This document shows, piece by piece, positions 42,901 to 52,400 of a stretch of DNA of 64,000 nt; the first letter of the stretch is position 1, and each line of letters starts with the position of its first letter. Source of the DNA: Alistipes sp. UBA934 (lineage in GTDB: Bacteria; Bacteroidota; Bacteroidia; Bacteroidales; Rikenellaceae); contig DBDK01000004.1 in the NCBI GenBank assembly GCA_002293535.1, positions 23,135 to 87,134 on the forward strand, in the 5' to 3' direction. The position numbers and the translations under genes are program-made. The notes beneath the pieces are model-generated. The model worked only from the letters and a program-made list of their open reading frames with translations. It was not told the DNA's origin and did not search any database.

Positions 42901-44326
42901 TGTGGCGGTAACGGGCGGGATGCTTATTTCGACTATTATGACGCTCTATATCGTGCCGGCTATTTATTCTTATATCTCCACCGACCATAGCAAACTTCCT
43001 AAAGGACTTATCGCAACTGTCGTTGTGGCGTTGTTGGCGATCGTTCCGGCGAAGGCGCAGGAGAGGAGTTACTCCTTGAGCGAGTGTTTGCAGGTTGGGT
43101 TGGAGAAGAACTACTCTGTGCGCATAGCGCGAGGGGAGAGTCAGATCGCTGCTAACAATGCAACCCTTGGGAACGCAGGTTTTCTACCCGAAGTGGGGCT
43201 GACGGCGGGGTATAATGTGGCTTCGGACGGTACGCGCACGACACCTTTCGAGGGAGAGACGACTGAAGAGCACGGTGCCGTCACTCAGGGACTTTCGGCC
43301 GGGCTGGATGTTTCGTGGACGATCTCGAATGGCTTCAGTGTGCTTACCAACTGGAAGCGACTCAGAGAGTTGGAACAGATGGGCGAGCTGGCAGCGCGCA
43401 TCACGATCGAGGATTTTGTGGCCTCACTGACGGCGGAATATTACAATTATATTCAACAAACTATCCGCCTTCGCAACTACGAATATGCCGTGGGGCTTTC
43501 CCGCGAACGTTTACGCATTGTCGAGTCGCGTTATCTGCTCGGTGATGCCCAGGGGTCGCGTTTGGATGTATTGCAGGCGAGGGTGGACTTCAATGCCGAC
43601 TCGTCGCTGTATATTACTCAAAAAGAGCGAATCGCAACCTCCCGTATCAATCTTAACGAGATGATGGCCAACCCCGTGGTGGATGAAAATTTTGCCGTGA
43701 GCGACTCGGTGATCACAATCGATGAGAGCCTGCGGTGGAGTGAATTGCTCGAAGGATTGATGGCCCAGAGCGCTGAACTTGAGCATATTCGGCGGAGCGA
43801 AACGGTAGCGGGACTCGATCTGAAGATGGTTCAGTCTCGCAACTATCCTTTCCTGCGTCTGAATGCCGGATATGGCTATGCGGCAAATACCTATGATCGC
43901 GGCGGTACACGTAAAAGACACACTTGGGGCCCCGATGCCAATCTGCAGATGGGTTTCACGATTTTCGATGGTAATCGTCGGCGCGAGATTCGCAACGCGC
44001 GTATACAGGTCGATAATGCCGGGCTGCGTCGAGCCGAAGTGGAGACAACGCTGATCGCCGATCTGGCGACGTTCTGGCAAGCCTACCAAAATAACCTGCA
44101 GTTGCTCTCGCTGGAGCGTCAAAATCTCGTGTCGGCACGTCAGAATTATGAGATCGCACGGGAGCGCAACCTGCTGGGCGATCTGTCGGGCATCGAGATG
44201 AGAGAGGCACAGAAGAGCCTGCTGGATAGTGAGGAGCGTCTGCTGGTAGCGCAATACAATACGAAAATATGCGAAATATCTCTCTTGCAGGTCAGTGGGC
44301 AGGCGCTCTTCTACTTGGGTCAATAA
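39974..44326 (+). CDS. RND efflux pump fused to TolC-like outer-membrane factor
   Basis: A 1450-residue single open frame. Residues 1-1005 are a complete HAE-type RND pump: helix 1 at the start, SYPGANADVIENQITEPLEQNINGI split around the porter domain, GLVVDDAIVMTENIYIRIERG (the proton-relay Asp pair) and LIGLVAKNGILIVEFANQ (relay Lys). Residues 1010-1028 form a signal-peptide-like stretch (KGLIATVVVALLAIVPAKA, followed by QE). Residues 1030-1450 are a full OMF: SYSLSECLQVGLEKNYSVRIA, two helical repeats, and NLLGDLSGIEMREAQKSLLD. RND-OMF fusions are known in some CusA-type Bacteroidota proteins; here the pump part resembles the multidrug (HAE) type. The OMF may be cleaved off. No Met codon occurs at the junction. 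Confidence 0.88.
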   Translation: MNISELSIKRPVLATVFSLVILLFGFIGFNSLGVREYPSVDNPIITVSTSYPGANADVIENQITEPLEQNINGIPGIRSLTSVSSQGQSRITVEFELSVPLETAANDVRDKVSRSQRYLPRDCDPPTVTKADADANPILMVAVQSDQRSLLEISEIADLTIKEQLQTINNVSGVEIWGEKRYAMRLWLDPVKMAAHGVTTMDVKSAVDRENVELPSGSIEGNTIELSIRTLGLMHTADEFNNLIIRTDGQRVVRLRDVGRAELSPRDMRSYMKINGIPMVGVIVIPQPGANHIEIADAVYERIEMMQKDLPDDVTTSYGFDNTRFIRASISEVVETVWVAFLLVIIIIFLFLRDWRVTLVPVVVIPVSLIGTFFIMYVAGFSINTLTMLAVVLAIGLVVDDAIVMTENIYIRIERGMRPREAGIEGAKEIFFAIVSTTITLVAVFLPIVFMSGMTGRLFREFSLVISGAVAISAFAALTLTPMLSTRILRRHEKQSWLYRKTEPFFVWLNDFYRRSLAAFLKRRWIALPIVGGMVVLIVLLWNLVPAELAPLEDRSSVSVRTMGPEGITYEYMRDYTEDINLLAEEVVGDESEFITARVMGGGGNLQIQLKDLADRDRSQMEIAEELSAAVRSKSAARAFVQQQSTFGGGRGGMPIQYVLQATDIERLREVLPQFLQKVNESPVFQMADVNLKFTKPEARISINRDKANLLGVSTQNIAQTLQYGLSGQRMGYFYMNGKQYEILGEINRQQRNKPTDLSSMYIRNNAGQMIQMDNLVSIDESIAPPQLYRYNRFVAATVSAGLSRGYTIGQGLDEMDRIAAEVLDDTFRTALSGESKEFRESASSLMFAFILAIVLIYLVLAAQFESFKDPLVIMLTVPLAVAGALIFMFGAGITMNIFSEIGIIMLIGLVAKNGILIVEFANQKQAAGEAKGTAILDASLQRLRPILMTSFATILGLLPLAFASGEGAQSRIAMGVAVTGGMLISTIMTLYIVPAIYSYISTDHSKLPKGLIATVVVALLAIVPAKAQERSYSLSECLQVGLEKNYSVRIARGESQIAANNATLGNAGFLPEVGLTAGYNVASDGTRTTPFEGETTEEHGAVTQGLSAGLDVSWTISNGFSVLTNWKRLRELEQMGELAARITIEDFVASLTAEYYNYIQQTIRLRNYEYAVGLSRERLRIVESRYLLGDAQGSRLDVLQARVDFNADSSLYITQKERIATSRINLNEMMANPVVDENFAVSDSVITIDESLRWSELLEGLMAQSAELEHIRRSETVAGLDLKMVQSRNYPFLRLNAGYGYAANTYDRGGTRKRHTWGPDANLQMGFTIFDGNRRREIRNARIQVDNAGLRRAEVETTLIADLATFWQAYQNNLQLLSLERQNLVSARQNYEIARERNLLGDLSGIEMREAQKSLLDSEERLLVAQYNTKICEISLLQVSGQALFYLGQ

Positions 44327-45033
44327 CGTGGGTAACGGCGGCGCAAGCCCAAGGATCGGCGGTGACACAACTGCGCGAGCTGACCGTGCCGCTGGTCGAT
44401 TGGGGTGTTGCTCCGGCGATAGAGAGGGTAGATTCGCTCTTTGAAGTGGACTATTTCGAGACGCACGCCATTGATCAGGTGAACTGGCCGCAACAGTTTC
44501 CTGCTAAACCCGAAGCCGTCTTCAAAATCGCATATTCCGAAGAGGAGATTTACATCAAGTTCTACGTTCACGAGAGCCAGATTCGCGCGACGTTTATCGC
44601 GGACAACGGCCGTCCCTGGCAGGATTCTTGTGTGGAGTTTTTCGTTGCACCCGACCCGGACAGCCCCGACATCTACTATAACTTTGAAATGAACTGCATC
44701 GGTTATGGGATTTTGCACGCCCGAACACCCAGCGAGCCACTTGTGATGTTGGAAGATGCCATCGGGAGAATCCGGCGTCTCCCGTCTCTGCCCCGGAAGG
44801 CTTTCGGAATAATGGAAGGTGATTTTCACTGGACGCTGACGGTGGCTATTCCCGTAGAGGTTTTCTCGCTTTCACGGGTGCCAACGCTGCCCGGAAGAGC
44901 GCTACGGGCCAACTTTTACAAGTGCGGTGACCGGCTGCCCACGCCTCATTATCTGTCGTGGAGTCCCATCGAGAATTCGCTACCCACTTTTCACCAACCA
45001 AAATTCTTCGGAACGATGTTTTTGGCACGATGA
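44269..45033 (+). CDS. Secreted CBM9-like / DOMON-type protein
   Basis: 254 residues with a signal peptide (RNISLAGQWAGALLLGSITWVTAAQAQ). The mature protein shows the carbohydrate-binding-family-9-like pattern: FKIAYSEEEIYIKFYVHESQIRATFIADNGRPWQDSCVEFFVAPDPDSPDIYYNFEMNCIG, broken here by normal variation, and ANFYKCGDRLPTPHYLSWSPI near the end. Proteins of this family in Bacteroidota bind glycans or cell-surface ligands. Its start lies 58 bases inside the pump gene, so it is coupled to the efflux operon, with no obvious functional link. Confidence 0.78.
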   Translation: MRNISLAGQWAGALLLGSITWVTAAQAQGSAVTQLRELTVPLVDWGVAPAIERVDSLFEVDYFETHAIDQVNWPQQFPAKPEAVFKIAYSEEEIYIKFYVHESQIRATFIADNGRPWQDSCVEFFVAPDPDSPDIYYNFEMNCIGYGILHARTPSEPLVMLEDAIGRIRRLPSLPRKAFGIMEGDFHWTLTVAIPVEVFSLSRVPTLPGRALRANFYKCGDRLPTPHYLSWSPIENSLPTFHQPKFFGTMFLAR

Positions 45034-45084
45034 TTGACACTCTTTCTCGTTGAAAACATTCACTCATTAAAAAAATTTCGTACT

Positions 45085-45333
45085 ATGAATTTCGTATGGT
45101 TTATTCTCATCGGGCTGGTGGCCGGTTGGTTGGGCGGCCTCATCGTTAAGGGCTCAGGTTCAGGTTTTTGGATTAATCTGCTTGTTGGCGTCGTGGGCGC
45201 TGTGCTGGGTGGTTGGTTGATGGGTTTGGCAGGTGCGGGCGGCTATGGCCTTCTGTGGCAACTCATTGTGGCCGTGATCGGTGCCGTGGTTTTGCTGCTT
45301 ATTGTAAGTCTGTTCACTCGCAAAAGGGCGTGA
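45085..45333 (+). CDS. GlsB/YeaQ/YmgE family membrane protein
   Basis: 82-residue, Gly-rich three-helix inner-membrane protein: MNFVWFILIGLVAGWLGGLIVKG, then GFWINLLVGVVGAVLGGWLMG and WQLIVAVIGAVVLLLIVSLF. This is the transglycosylase-associated (GlsB) family, often stress-induced; molecular function unknown. ATG 45085 is preferred over 45034, which lies 1 base after the preceding stop and would add an unrelated leader. Confidence 0.88.
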   Translation: MNFVWFILIGLVAGWLGGLIVKGSGSGFWINLLVGVVGAVLGGWLMGLAGAGGYGLLWQLIVAVIGAVVLLLIVSLFTRKRA

Positions 45334-45351
45334 GGCTAACAGTAGGAATTG

Positions 45352-45389
45352 ACACCCTCCCCGCCAAAAATGGCGTGGGAGGGTGTTTT
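45352..45389 (+). terminator. Rho-independent terminator after the efflux operon
   Basis: Strong hairpin: ACACCCTCCC (45352-45361) pairs with GGGAGGGTGT (45377-45386), with an inner GCCA/TGGC stem and an AAAA loop, followed by TTTT. It separates the efflux operon from maeB. Confidence 0.88.
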
Positions 45390-45405
45390 ATTGTGAAAAA
45401 ATGCG

Positions 45406-45413
45406 TAATTTTG
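45406..45413 (+). promoter_or_regulatory. Promoter -7 element of maeB
   Basis: TAATTTTG fits TAnnTTTG, 31 bases before the maeB ATG. The -33 site would fall in the terminator's T tract (about 16 bases upstream), slightly short. Confidence 0.45.
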
Positions 45414-45444
45414 AACCAATTTGTACGCTTAAAAATTGAAACCT

Positions 45445-47721
45445 ATGTCGTCGTCTAAAAGCCTTCGCCGCGAAGCCCTCGCCTATCACTCGGAGGGTCG
45501 TCCGGGCAAGATCGAAGTTATTCCAACTAAACCTTACTCCACGCAGACCGACCTTGCGTTGGCCTATTCACCGGGAGTCGCGGAGCCGTGTCTTGAGATT
45601 GAGAAAAATCCGCAGGATGCATACAAATATACCGCTAAGGGCAACTTGGTAGCAGTTATCTCCAATGGTACCGCCGTTTTGGGTCTCGGCAATATCGGCC
45701 CTCTCGCCGGTAAACCTGTTATGGAGGGTAAGGGTCTGCTATTCAAAACATTCGCTGATATAGATGTATTCGACATCGAAGTGGATGCCTCTGATGTAGA
45801 TCGCTTCATAGAGACGGTCAAGAGCATCTCGCCCACGTTCGGGGGTATAAACTTGGAGGACATCAAGGCGCCGGAATGTTTTGTGATCGAGGAGCGGCTT
45901 AAAAAGGAGCTCGACATCCCCGTTATGCACGACGACCAGCACGGTACGGCCATAATTTCGGCTGCTGCGCTGCTTAACGCTCTCAAGATCAACAAAAAAG
46001 ATATAGCAAAAGTTCGCGTAGTAGTTAATGGCGCCGGGGCCGCCGCCGTGTCGTGCGCAAAACTCTACAAGGAACTCGGTGTGAAAGCCGAAAATATGAT
46101 AATGTGCGACAGTAAGGGGGTTTTGAACCTGCGACGTACCGATTTGAACACTGCCAAGAAAGAGTTCGCCGTAGACACCGTTGCCGACACTCTGGGGGAT
46201 GCTCTAAAGGGCGCTGACGTTTTTCTGGGTCTTTCGGTTGCCGATGTTGTGACAAAAGAGATGGTGCGTTCGATGGCCTCGGATCCGATCGTGTTCGCAC
46301 TGGCCAATCCGCATCCCGAAATCTCTTACAAGGAAGCTATGGCCTCGCGTCCCGACATCATCTTCGCCACGGGCCGCAGTGACTATCCCAATCAGGTGAA
46401 CAACGTGCTTGGGTTCCCTTATATATTCAGAGGTGCACTCGACGTTCGCGCTACATCAATCAATGAGGCGATGAAAATCGCTGCGGTGCACGCTCTGGCG
46501 GAACTAACACGCGAACCTGTGCCGGAAAGCGTTGCCTCGGCTTACAGCAACTCCAGTATCCGTTTTGGTAAGGAGTATCTGATTCCCAAACCTTTGGATC
46601 CCCGCCTTTTGTCGCGCATCTCCACGGCCGTGGCAAAAGCGGCTATTGCTTCGGGTGTGGCGCGCAAGAAAATCATCGACTGGGAGGTTTATAGTCACGA
46701 GTTGGAGCATAGAATGGGGCGCGACAACCGACTGATGCGTCGTATCCGTACGATGGTAGTTACTGCTCCCCGGAAACGGATTGTGTTCAGTAATGGCGAG
46801 GTGACCGCTGTGATTCGTGCGGCTTCTGTATTGGCGCGCGAGGAGCTCATAGTGCCCATTTTGGTTGGTAACAGTGCACACATCGCTGCAATTGCTGCCG
46901 AACAACACGTTGAGCTTAAGGGGGTCGAGATCATCGACTTTGCTTCCGACGCTGAAAAATATCGTCGCGAAAAATACGGTAAAATGTTGCACGAGCGGCT
47001 ACAACGCAAGGGAATGAGCCTTAACGAGGCGGTGTTCAGAATGGGGATGAGGCAGTGGTTTACACTAATGGCCGTTGTGGCGGGCGATGCCGACGGTGCG
47101 ATTGTGGATTACAGCCGTCGCTATACTCGTGCGTTGGAACCCGTGCGCGAAATTTTCGATGCTCAGGGCAAAACCCTTGCCGGGATGCACATCGTGAGTA
47201 CCAAAAAGGGGCCGATGTTCTTTGCCGACACTGTGGTAAACCCGAATCCGACAGTCGAGGAGTTGGCTGAAATAACGTTACGGGCGGCTCAGGCTGTGAA
47301 ACATTTTGGCTATGAACCGGTGATTGCGTTATTGTCCAACTCTAACTTTGGTACCGATACCGAGCCCGACTCCGTGAAAATGGCCACTGCCGTGAAGATA
47401 TTGCAAGAAAGCCATCCCGACCTGTTGGTCGAGGGCGAAATGAAGGCGGACACGGCGCTCGACGTGAATCTGCGGCGCGATTATTATCCCTTCAATAAGC
47501 TGGGCGACAGGGCAGTGAACACGCTGATCTTCCCAGGAGCCGCTTCGGCCAACATCGCCTATAAGATGATGGATATGTTGGGCGGAGCCGAAATCACAGG
47601 GCCGGTGCTGCTGGGGTTGTGGAAAAATATCCATCCGCAGAGCGAAACCGCCGACGAGCGCTCCGTGATGAATCTCGCGCTGATCGCTGCTTCGAGTAAC
47701 GCCGACCTCAAGGAAGAGTAG
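45445..47721 (+). CDS. maeB: NADP-dependent malic enzyme with phosphotransacetylase-like domain
   Basis: 758-residue hybrid. The malic enzyme part (1-420) converts malate to pyruvate with NADP: YSPGVAEPCLEI, GLGNIGPLAGKPVMEGKGLLFK, INLEDIKAPECFVIEERL, MHDDQHGTAIISAAAL and VVNGAGAAAVSCAKLY. The C-terminal part (430-758) is a phosphotransacetylase fold (FSNGEVTAVIRAAS, IVPILVGN, NIAYKMMDMLGGAEITGPVLLG) that serves as a regulatory, usually acetyl-CoA-sensing, domain. ATG 45445 is preferred over the TTG at 45436. Confidence 0.95.
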   Translation: MSSSKSLRREALAYHSEGRPGKIEVIPTKPYSTQTDLALAYSPGVAEPCLEIEKNPQDAYKYTAKGNLVAVISNGTAVLGLGNIGPLAGKPVMEGKGLLFKTFADIDVFDIEVDASDVDRFIETVKSISPTFGGINLEDIKAPECFVIEERLKKELDIPVMHDDQHGTAIISAAALLNALKINKKDIAKVRVVVNGAGAAAVSCAKLYKELGVKAENMIMCDSKGVLNLRRTDLNTAKKEFAVDTVADTLGDALKGADVFLGLSVADVVTKEMVRSMASDPIVFALANPHPEISYKEAMASRPDIIFATGRSDYPNQVNNVLGFPYIFRGALDVRATSINEAMKIAAVHALAELTREPVPESVASAYSNSSIRFGKEYLIPKPLDPRLLSRISTAVAKAAIASGVARKKIIDWEVYSHELEHRMGRDNRLMRRIRTMVVTAPRKRIVFSNGEVTAVIRAASVLAREELIVPILVGNSAHIAAIAAEQHVELKGVEIIDFASDAEKYRREKYGKMLHERLQRKGMSLNEAVFRMGMRQWFTLMAVVAGDADGAIVDYSRRYTRALEPVREIFDAQGKTLAGMHIVSTKKGPMFFADTVVNPNPTVEELAEITLRAAQAVKHFGYEPVIALLSNSNFGTDTEPDSVKMATAVKILQESHPDLLVEGEMKADTALDVNLRRDYYPFNKLGDRAVNTLIFPGAASANIAYKMMDMLGGAEITGPVLLGLWKNIHPQSETADERSVMNLALIAASSNADLKEE

Positions 47722-47722
47722 G

Positions 47723-47765
47723 TTTGGCACGGGATTGTAGAAGGGGGTTTGGCACGAAATGTGCA
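47723..47765 (+). promoter_or_regulatory. Repeated TTTGGCACG with a sigma-54-like element
   Basis: TTTGGCACG occurs at 47723-47731 and 47748-47756. The second copy continues as TGGCAC-gaaat-GTGCA (47750-47765), one base off the -24/-12 consensus TGGCACN5TTGCA. It also reads as a GCAC/GTGC palindrome, so a repressor or activator site is an alternative. No TAnnTTTG promoter is seen before the next gene. Confidence 0.4.
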
Positions 47766-47813
47766 TAGAGACCCATTACGAAAAGTTTAACCAACTAATA
47801 ATGTATTAAGATT

Positions 47814-49415
47814 ATGAAAAAATTTATTCTCGTGGCGCTCCTGATCGTTCCGACGATGCTTATGGCGCAAAGCAGGGACAAGGATGAATACACCCTTCCC
47901 ACTTGGAACATTAAAACCAACCTGTTGAGTGACATCACTACCACAATGAACCTCGGCATCGAATTCCGTACCGGCGGTCACACCTCCATCGACATTCCCG
48001 TGAGCTGGAATCCCTGGTCGTTTAGCGGCGGTAGCACACGGTTCCAACACATCGAGGTTAAACCTGAGTTCCGCTACTGGCTCAAAGAGACCTTCCGCGG
48101 CCATTGGTTTGACATCCACGCCGGTTGGGCCGACTATAACGTAGGCGGTCTGTGGAACGGTCCCTTCACTCAGTATATGAAGGACAATCGCTTCGACGGT
48201 CAGGTTTATGGTGTCGGTATAGGCTGGGGTTACAGATGGAACTTCTCGCGCCACTGGGGTTTGGAAGCTACCGTGGGCGTAGGTTATGCACACCTGGACT
48301 ATGACCAATATGCTGGTCAGTATGCTTGTCTGGAGTGCGACGAAGCTCTGGGTAACAAGACCAAGAACTATTTTGGTCCCACCAAATTGGGTCTGAACCT
48401 GATTTTCGGTTTCGGTGCCAAGAAGATCGAAGCTCCCGCTCCCGAACCCATCGTGGTTGTGGAACGCTATGAGCCTATGTTCGAGGTTGTCTTCATCACT
48501 CCCGCTGCCGAGCCTGTTAAGGTTCGTCAGGAATCCGGCAAGGCTTATTTGGAATATGTGGTCGGTAAATCCGACATCGTGAAGGATTTCCGTAACAACG
48601 CTACCGAGCTCGCCTTGATCGAAAAGACGATTAACGATGTTAAGAACAATTCCGATGCAACCATCACTTCGATCGGTCTGTACGGCTGGGCATCTCCGGA
48701 AGGCACTTGGGCCAGCAATATGAAGCTCTCCGAAAACCGCGCTGCTTCTCTCGAACGCTATATCGAAACCAACTATGGTATCGACTCGAAAGTTGTAGAA
48801 GCAGAGGGCAAGGGTGAAGACTGGGCTACTCTTGGTGATCTTGTAGAAGCTTCGAATGTTGCGCACAAGGATGAGATTATCCGCATAATCAACAATGGGA
48901 CTCCCGATTACGATATCCGCGAACGTGAAATCCGTGCGATAGACGGTGGCCGTCCCTATAACGCAATTAAGACGGAGATCTATCCGAAGCTCCGTCGTAC
49001 GGACTATTTTATCGACTATGAAGTGGCTCCTATTTCCACCGAACGTGCCCGTGAAGTGATCCTTATTCGTCCTGCCCACCTCTCATTGAACGAGATGTTC
49101 CTTGTGGCCGACAGCTATAGCAGGAACAGCAGGGAGTATCACGAAGCTATGGAGATAGCCGCTCGCACGTATCCCAATAGCGATGTTGCCAATATGAACG
49201 CTGCTGCAAGTGCTTTGGAACGTGGAGATGCTACCGTAGCTGCCGCTTTCCTTGGCAAGATCAAGGATCAGAATTCTGCCTGGCAGAACAATATGGGTAT
49301 CCTCTCGTGGCTCCAGGGTAACAAAGAACGCGCCGAGGCTTACTTCAAGGCCGGTGGCAATCAGGCTGCCGTGAACGCTGCCGAATTGGAAAAACACCTC
49401 AAGTCGATGAAGTAA
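47814..49415 (+). CDS. DUF3575/OmpA-like outer-membrane protein
   Basis: 533 residues with signal peptide MKKFILVALLIVPTMLMAQ. Residues about 25-200 form a DUF3575-type barrel (WNIKTNLLSDITTTMNLGIEFRTG, NYFGPTKLGLNLIFGFG). Residues about 240-415 contain an OmpA-like peptidoglycan-binding module (FRNNATELALIEKTINDV, LYGWASPEGTWASNMKLSENRAASLERYI), and the end has TPR-like helices (YPNSDVANMNAAASALERG, WLQGNKERAEAYFKAGG). DUF3575 genes in Bacteroidales often sit beside fimbrial (Mfa-like) genes, which fits the fimbrillin-like giants next door. Confidence 0.82.
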   Translation: MKKFILVALLIVPTMLMAQSRDKDEYTLPTWNIKTNLLSDITTTMNLGIEFRTGGHTSIDIPVSWNPWSFSGGSTRFQHIEVKPEFRYWLKETFRGHWFDIHAGWADYNVGGLWNGPFTQYMKDNRFDGQVYGVGIGWGYRWNFSRHWGLEATVGVGYAHLDYDQYAGQYACLECDEALGNKTKNYFGPTKLGLNLIFGFGAKKIEAPAPEPIVVVERYEPMFEVVFITPAAEPVKVRQESGKAYLEYVVGKSDIVKDFRNNATELALIEKTINDVKNNSDATITSIGLYGWASPEGTWASNMKLSENRAASLERYIETNYGIDSKVVEAEGKGEDWATLGDLVEASNVAHKDEIIRIINNGTPDYDIREREIRAIDGGRPYNAIKTEIYPKLRRTDYFIDYEVAPISTERAREVILIRPAHLSLNEMFLVADSYSRNSREYHEAMEIAARTYPNSDVANMNAAASALERGDATVAAAFLGKIKDQNSAWQNNMGILSWLQGNKERAEAYFKAGGNQAAVNAAELEKHLKSMK

Positions 49416-49433
49416 TTTTCTGAATTCAAATTT

Positions 49434-49462
49434 AAGGGCGACCTCGAAAGGTCGCCCTTTTT
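49434..49462. terminator. Bidirectional terminator
   Basis: A perfect 10-bp hairpin AAGGGCGACC (49434-49443) / GGTCGCCCTT (49450-49459) with TTTTT on the plus side. It lies between the stop codons of two convergent genes (49415 and 49464) and probably serves both, better for the plus strand. Confidence 0.85.
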
Positions 49463-49463
49463 G

Positions 49464-52400
49464 TTACCTGAAGTTTGCCGTAAGCCTTATTTCTGTCTTA
49501 TCCATAATTATGGTGACAGGGTTTTGGGCGGCTTGAGCTGCGGTCAGTGTTGTACCGGTCGCCGTCCATCCGTTAAAGGTATAGCCCGGCGCAGGAGTGG
49601 CTGTGAATCTTGCTGCCCCGCCTCGTGGAACTGAGACAAGAGCGGCTCCAGTTCCGTCGTCTATCCTGGCTGTGCCTCCCTGAGGATTGCTCACAGTCGC
49701 GTAAACATTATAAGGAGTTTGACCGACACAACGAACGGGCCAGCCATAAGAGTTCCAATATTGATACGTAGGATATACGATGCCGGACTCAAAGCGTAGG
49801 CGGCGTGCATAAGAGCTGTTCCAATTAGACGACCAAAAACCTCCGCTGGTGCCTATACCAGATGTTTTGCCATTTGTGTAGTCACGATAACCCACGGCCG
49901 GTAAGAACACGCCGTTAGTGTTGAGCGACGAGGTCGTAGAGCTTGGCAGATAGGCTCCCGGAGCACCGTTCACATTAGTCGAGTTCCAATAATTCAATGT
50001 CGTGGTGCCATTGGGAGAAGTACTTTCAACGAATGAAAAATCTGATCCGTCATTTTGCCAAGCCATAGCGGATGAGTGGTCACCACCGACAAGAGTAATA
50101 TTCTCTTTGACTGTGGGCAGACGCCAGGTTCTGTTGTCGATTATGCCTGCGCGGATTTGATCGGGAGTCAAACCGACCAACTTACACGGGTCGCCCTTGC
50201 CGTTCTGAATGTTTGCAACCTTGTGATATGCGGGATCGGAGACGGTCTGACCGGCGGATAGATCGGTCGAGGTGAACGGTGTTACAGCGTAATAACCTGT
50301 AATCGAATTGGGAGTCGTGCCGGTACCCGTAGGATTGAATTTCACGTCACCAGCGACGAATTCCGCGTTATTGGCGGCGCCTTGAGCCATACCGACAACA
50401 CTACCAAACTTGAACATCCGGATGTTGCTATATGTCACCGTACCAGCGGCCCAAGAGCCTACTGCCAAACGTCCGTCGGCAGCCTGATATACAATATAAG
50501 GTGCGGCAGCAGTTGTAGCTGCGTAAGCGAACGTCGCCTGCATTTTCACCACAGCGGACGGCATTGTAATAGTGAGCGAGGGGTTGATCAGTTGAGCGGC
50601 AGAGAGCGTGATGCCCTGAACGTTAGTCCAGCCGATGAACACATAGTCATCCGACGGGGTTGCCAGAATCTTCACGCTGTTGCCACTGATAGCCGATTGA
50701 ATATCGGATACAGCTTCTCCGCCCGTAGCGGCCGTAACAACGACGTTATACCTTTGTGGTGTAACACCCCGGACGCAGCGGACGGACATTGCACATAATT
50801 TGTTGTTACTATCGACATTGCCGTTTGGCGTTCCCCCGTATACTGTTAAGTTGTAGGCCATCTGGTTATTATTGCTTTGATTACCAGACCAATAATAACA
50901 ATCTTGATCTCTACTGTAGGCTGTTCCCGTATTTATGGTTCCGGCATTGGGGAATATAAGGACCTGGGATGGGTCTGCCTTGGAGGTGATCCTGAGTCCC
51001 GTATTCGAGATGGTATTTGCACCGGTTGTCCAAGAGACCGTAGTATAAGTGCCATTCTGAGAACCCATACCGGTCGTTGTTCCGGTGACGCCTATTAGGT
51101 CTGCGATTTGTTGTCGAGAGGGAACATGCCAACCTGCAGGGCAAGGCTCATCCACCGAACTCCAGGTTGTCGTACCGGTTTTGGCAATTTGGTGCCAGGG
51201 AGAGGACGTACCGCTCGCATAAGGCAGCGCGTCGTAATAGCTCCACTGGAACAGAGCCCCGTAATCGATTGCGTTTTTTGCAAACACGCCTCTTGCAGAG
51301 AGGTTCGAGCCGGCCCAGATGGTTCCGTTGATGGTTACTTCGCTGGGGACGAACATAGCGTGTATGGCGACATCACCTCCAGGCATAGCAAAGATAGCAG
51401 GATTGAGGGAAGCATTGAGCGAAAATCCTGCAGGTGCGCTCTTCACTTCCCAGCCGGCAAACAGATAGCCTGCACTTGGTGTGGCCTGAATTTGTGTGCG
51501 CGTGCCGCCTTCGGATTCTATGCTATGGGCGATCGCTGAACCGCCGCTTGTAGTTGTCATTGTAACGGAGAACTCGCTGGTCGCATCCTTCACGCAACGA
51601 ACAGACATAGCGTTGGTTTTTGCTCCGTTATCTACACTGCCTGCGGTGGCGTCGCTGGCAAATTTTAGGTGGCGCACATTCGTGCCGTTCACCGTTGCGC
51701 TCCAGTAATAGCCATAAGTGTTTAGACGACCGTTACCACCGGTGACGGCACGGTATCCGGCATTGGGTAGTAAGAGCGTCTTGCCTCTGTCTTTGCCGGT
51801 TTTGGGAGTAACGACGAAACCATTACCGGCACCTGAAGTCCACACAACACCGATGTTGGTAGAATTTCCAACCAGTGAATTGATCTCTGACTGGACGGGC
51901 ACTCTCCAGCCCCTTGGACAAGGATCGGCAGGGCCTCGACTGCCTACAAGCCATTGATTGTCTGCAGCGTCGATAGTGTTCCAGGGAGAAGCCGTACCGC
52001 TCTCATAAGGCAGCGGCACATTGCGACCCCACTGGAACAGGGCGCCATTATCGGCGGCATTGGGTGCAAAAGCGCCATTGGCAGAAAGATTAGATCCGGC
52101 CCAAATTGTGGTCGAACCGTCGGTATTGACTACCATAACCTCGCTTGGAGGAATAGTACTGTGGAAAGTTGCTTTGACCTCCACTGCACCCGCGGGCATC
52201 TCGAATTGCATCGGGTTGCCGGTTTTTTGTGCATAGCTCAACGTAACATTGCCGCTGAGAATCTCCCAGCCAACGAAAGCCTGATCAGAGTTAGGAGTCG
52301 CCTGAACCTTTATTACGGTGCCATACGAAGCCACTTCGTGGTCGGCCATTGTTATACCGCCTGTCACATCGGTCATTACGATGTCGTAAGTCTCATCCCT

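Noticed and set aside
42990..43060. Frameshift or sequencing error producing the RND-TolC fusion
   Set aside because: The frame is open with sensible residues throughout and domain ends and starts are at the expected places; it cannot be fully excluded without resequencing.
47787..49079. 430-codon leftward open frame
   Set aside because: Antisense to the DUF3575/OmpA-like gene, which has a signal peptide and family motifs.
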